The notes under the pieces: model-generated | The model's input: only the letters and a program-made list of their open reading frames with translations | Told to the model about the DNA's origin: nothing | Databases searched by the model: none | Shown here: positions 61,528 through 64,000 of the stretch, one piece after another | Position numbering within the stretch: the stretch's first letter is position 1 | How the letters are laid out: every line of letters starts with the position of its first letter | Made by a program: the position numbers and the translations under genes | Origin: DASRAJ01 sp035638255 | GTDB taxonomy: Bacteria; Bacteroidota; Bacteroidia; Chitinophagales; UBA10324 | Direction: 5' to 3' | DNA: 64,000 bases | Assembly: GCA_035638255.1 (NCBI GenBank) | Contig: DASRAJ010000095.1 | Span: 1 to 64,000, forward strand

Positions 61528-64000
61528 ATGGCAGTATCGAAGAAGTCAGTAACGCCAACAAAAATTACCGCTAAACTTTCTCTTGTTATCCCGTGCTACA
61601 ATGAAGAGCATCGGGTAACGCAAATGATTGACGGTCTTCGTGAATTTGCTCAACGGGTTTCATTTGATTATGAAGTGATCATTGTTGATGACGGAAGCAG
61701 TGACCAAACCGCCACTGCCATTCGGGAAAATGATTTCATCAAGCAACTTGATGCTTCAGGAAAATTCATACTCATTTCACTTCCCGTCAACAAAGGAAAA
61801 GGCGCAGCGCTAAAAGCAGGAGTTGCAGCCGCCCGTGGCACACACATTCTCACCCTCGATGCAGACATGGCCACACGGCCACTCGAAATTTTCAAGTGGC
61901 TTGCTATGAACAATCATCAATTTCCGGCGGGAGAAATTTGGATTGCCTCCCGTGAACGTGCTGAGTCAAAAGTGACTGAAATTGCTTCCCGCAGAAGAAC
62001 GGGTCGCCTGTTCAATTTAATTGTGCGCCTGCTTACGCCGCTGAATTTGCACGACACGCAGTGCGGCTTCAAACTCTATCCGGCAACTATTGCAAAAGAA
62101 CTTTTCAGCCGGCAAAAATCTTCCGGCTGGGCGCATGATGTAGAGCTTTTGTACCGCGCACACAATCTTGGAATCCCAATAAAAGATTTGCCTGTGACAT
62201 GGGCTGCACAGGCAGGAAGTAAAATTTCTCCGGCCAAAGATGCAGTGCCTATGCTGTTGAGCGTGATCGGTGTTTCGCTCCGGTTGAAGTGGGATTACTT
62301 CATTGGAATGCCGATAGAAATCTTGCAAAGGAAAAACGCTGCCCCGATTTCAATTGCTCAAAAACAAGATTCCATTTTCAGAATGCTGTTCTTCATTGCT
62401 TCGATGATTTTATTTTTTCTAATGACGTCACTCAGTTCACACTATGGAATTACCGGTGATGACCTCGATCAAAAACTTTATGGCGAGAAGGTGCTGAACT
62501 TTTATACCTCATTCGGAAAAGATACTTCATGCCTCCATCTGAAAGTTGGCAACAAAGAAAATCTCTACATCTATGGCGGATTGTTCAACATGATTTCTGC
62601 CGCTGCTAACCGCTACATCGGCGGACTTGATGAATATGACATGCGCCATCTCGTGAATGCCCTCGCAGGATTTCTTGCCATTCTTTTTGCAGGATTACTT
62701 GCGCGGAGAATTGGAAACTGGATGACAGGTTTCCTTGCACTGCTCCTGCTTGCAACGTGGCCGCAATTCTTCGGGCAATCCATGAACAACCCGAAAGACA
62801 TTCCATTTGCACTGGGGTACGTGATGACGATTTATTACCTCGTCAAACTGGTAAAAGAGCTCCCAAGACCTTCTGCAAAAACATGGGTAATGACAACGAT
62901 CGCCATTGCATTCACCATCAACATCCGTGTTGGTGGTTTACTGCTCATTGGAATGTTGTTCGCGTTTGTTATCGGCACTTACGTTCTTGACCCGGTGAAA
63001 AGAAAATTGATTGCCGCGAACAAAGGATTTCTTTTTCGGAGAATGATTCTCGTTTCTCTTCTCGGCTACTTCGGCGGATTAATTTTTTGGCCATACGGAC
63101 TTACGGGGCCGCTCTCCCATCCATTTTCTGCCTTAAAAGAAATGTCGAACTTCTCTATGGGCATCGGTTTGTTATTCGATGGAAAGATGATGAGCTCAAA
63201 AGAAATTACCTGGACCTATATTCCTCAATGGCTTTGGATCACTGCACCGCTCGTGGTTTTGTTTGCCGCGTTTGCCTTCGGAATTCTCTGGTATTTCAGC
63301 AGGAAAATGTTTCCGCCGTCACTTACATTGCTTCTGATTTTTGCAACAGTTTTTCCATGGGCTTATGCTGTTTATTCAAAGTCGCCGCTGTATGATGGCA
63401 TGAGGCAATTTCTTTTTATCGTGCCGCTCATTGCAGTGCTGGCTTCATTAACGTGGCATTATCTTCTTTCCATCCCAAAACAAAAGTGGATGCGCTATGC
63501 AGTAGCATCATTGTTCGTGGTTGGAATTTTTCTGCCTGTGCGTTTCTCGTTTGCAAATCACCCGAACGAGTATGTTTATTTTAACGAATTGATCGGCGGC
63601 ATCAAAGGTGCCTATGGAAAGTATGATACCGATTACTACATGAACAGCATTCGAAAAACTTCCGACTGGTTTAAGGAGAGTGATATGTATAAGAATGCTT
63701 CGAAAGAAAAAAAGATTTTGCTTGCGACGAACGCCGCTGATCCCGTCAATTGGTATTTCAGGAATGACACTGACAAGGTGAAAATTATTTACACCAAGTG
63801 GGATTGGCCGAATAATCCGAAAACACGTGGCGCGCGTGATTGGGATTATGGAATTTATTTCTCACGCGACATTGACCCTTCCATGCTGAAGACAGGAACA
63901 TGGCCTTCGAAAAAAGCGATCTATATCAATTCGGCTGATGATGTTCCTCTTTCTGTAGTAGTTGAGCGAAAAGACAAATCAGATTTCCTCGGCTTCCAGG
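61528..64000 (+). CDS. GT2-GT-C fusion glycosyltransferase, cut by right edge
   Basis: About 824 codons are visible from the ATG at 61528. Residues about 15-245 are a DPM1/ALG5-like family 2 domain (LSLVIPCYNEEHRVTQMIDGL, EVIIVDDGSSDQTA, LTLDADMATRPLEI, DTQCGFKLYPATIAKEL). A GT-C membrane domain begins near 285 (FRMLFFIASMILFFLMTSL) with an acidic first loop (ITGDDLDQKLYGEKVLNF) and about ten spans, followed by a soluble tail (RKTSDWFKES to the edge). The fusion would make a lipid-linked sugar and use it in one polypeptide. The real C-terminus is not in the window. Confidence 0.85.
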   Translation, partial: MAVSKKSVTPTKITAKLSLVIPCYNEEHRVTQMIDGLREFAQRVSFDYEVIIVDDGSSDQTATAIRENDFIKQLDASGKFILISLPVNKGKGAALKAGVAAARGTHILTLDADMATRPLEIFKWLAMNNHQFPAGEIWIASRERAESKVTEIASRRRTGRLFNLIVRLLTPLNLHDTQCGFKLYPATIAKELFSRQKSSGWAHDVELLYRAHNLGIPIKDLPVTWAAQAGSKISPAKDAVPMLLSVIGVSLRLKWDYFIGMPIEILQRKNAAPISIAQKQDSIFRMLFFIASMILFFLMTSLSSHYGITGDDLDQKLYGEKVLNFYTSFGKDTSCLHLKVGNKENLYIYGGLFNMISAAANRYIGGLDEYDMRHLVNALAGFLAILFAGLLARRIGNWMTGFLALLLLATWPQFFGQSMNNPKDIPFALGYVMTIYYLVKLVKELPRPSAKTWVMTTIAIAFTINIRVGGLLLIGMLFAFVIGTYVLDPVKRKLIAANKGFLFRRMILVSLLGYFGGLIFWPYGLTGPLSHPFSALKEMSNFSMGIGLLFDGKMMSSKEITWTYIPQWLWITAPLVVLFAAFAFGILWYFSRKMFPPSLTLLLIFATVFPWAYAVYSKSPLYDGMRQFLFIVPLIAVLASLTWHYLLSIPKQKWMRYAVASLFVVGIFLPVRFSFANHPNEYVYFNELIGGIKGAYGKYDTDYYMNSIRKTSDWFKESDMYKNASKEKKILLATNAADPVNWYFRNDTDKVKIIYTKWDWPNNPKTRGARDWDYGIYFSRDIDPSMLKTGTWPSKKAIYINSADDVPLSVVVERKDKSDFLGFQ

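Overview
The window is a chromosomal segment from a member of the Bacteroidota, probably a Chitinophagales- or Sphingobacteriales-like lineage. The evidence is the many secreted proteins with a type IX secretion (T9SS) type A C-terminal sorting domain, a TonB-linked outer-membrane barrel, a putative porin, a BatA protein, DUF4199, LpxK, the conserved block rpsU-xerC-hpf-tRNAs-tuf-tRNA-Trp-secE-nusG-rplK, and a promoter fitting the Bacteroidota consensus TTTG-N19-TAnnTTTG upstream of rpsU. Species cannot be named from this sequence alone.

Layout. Positions 1-13796 (minus) hold nine tandem paralogues of a secreted delta-60-repeat protein, the first cut by the left edge. Each has a signal peptide, exactly seven ~55-residue repeats (a probable seven-bladed beta-propeller) and a T9SS sorting domain. 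Positions 13850-19225 (minus) carry the translation block: rplK, nusG, secE, tRNA-Trp, tuf, four intact tRNAs (Thr, Gly, Tyr, Thr), a degenerate tRNA-like element, hpf, xerC and rpsU. The usual rplA partner of rplK is missing; a terminator and then the delta-60 array follow instead. Positions 19300-30400 hold glycosyltransferases, an Fn3-sulfatase, a MITE-like inverted repeat, a dihydroorotase homologue that has lost its metal and catalytic residues, an orphan antitoxin-like gene and a BatA/vWA protein. Positions 29895-43420 carry a TonB-type barrel coupled to a retropepsin-like protease, tRNA-Pro, a membrane-anchored YheO-PAS protein, ruvB, secreted proteins, a putative porin, purine nucleoside phosphorylase and lpxK. 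Positions 43500-64000 hold a lipoprotein-cytochrome c fusion, a frameshifted PIN toxin with its antitoxin, a beta-helix surface protein, the Nif3/zinc-ribbon pair, a TPR protein, a GT-C membrane enzyme, a PafA-like phosphatase, a membrane protein with an HTH_34 regulator, an aminotransferase, a heptose kinase-like gene, and a GT2/GT-C fusion cut by the right edge.

Themes. Secretion dominates: at least fourteen genes encode T9SS clients, while the porin, barrel, LpxK and several glycosyltransferases build the envelope they pass through or attach to. The intergenic DNA is rich in short degenerate tandem repeats and in a palindrome family CCCGA...TCGGG. Some copies have invaded genes: one sits in frame in the Nif3 gene, one forms the anticodon arm of the degenerate tRNA, and repeat-like DNA supplies a protein tail and part of a porin leader.
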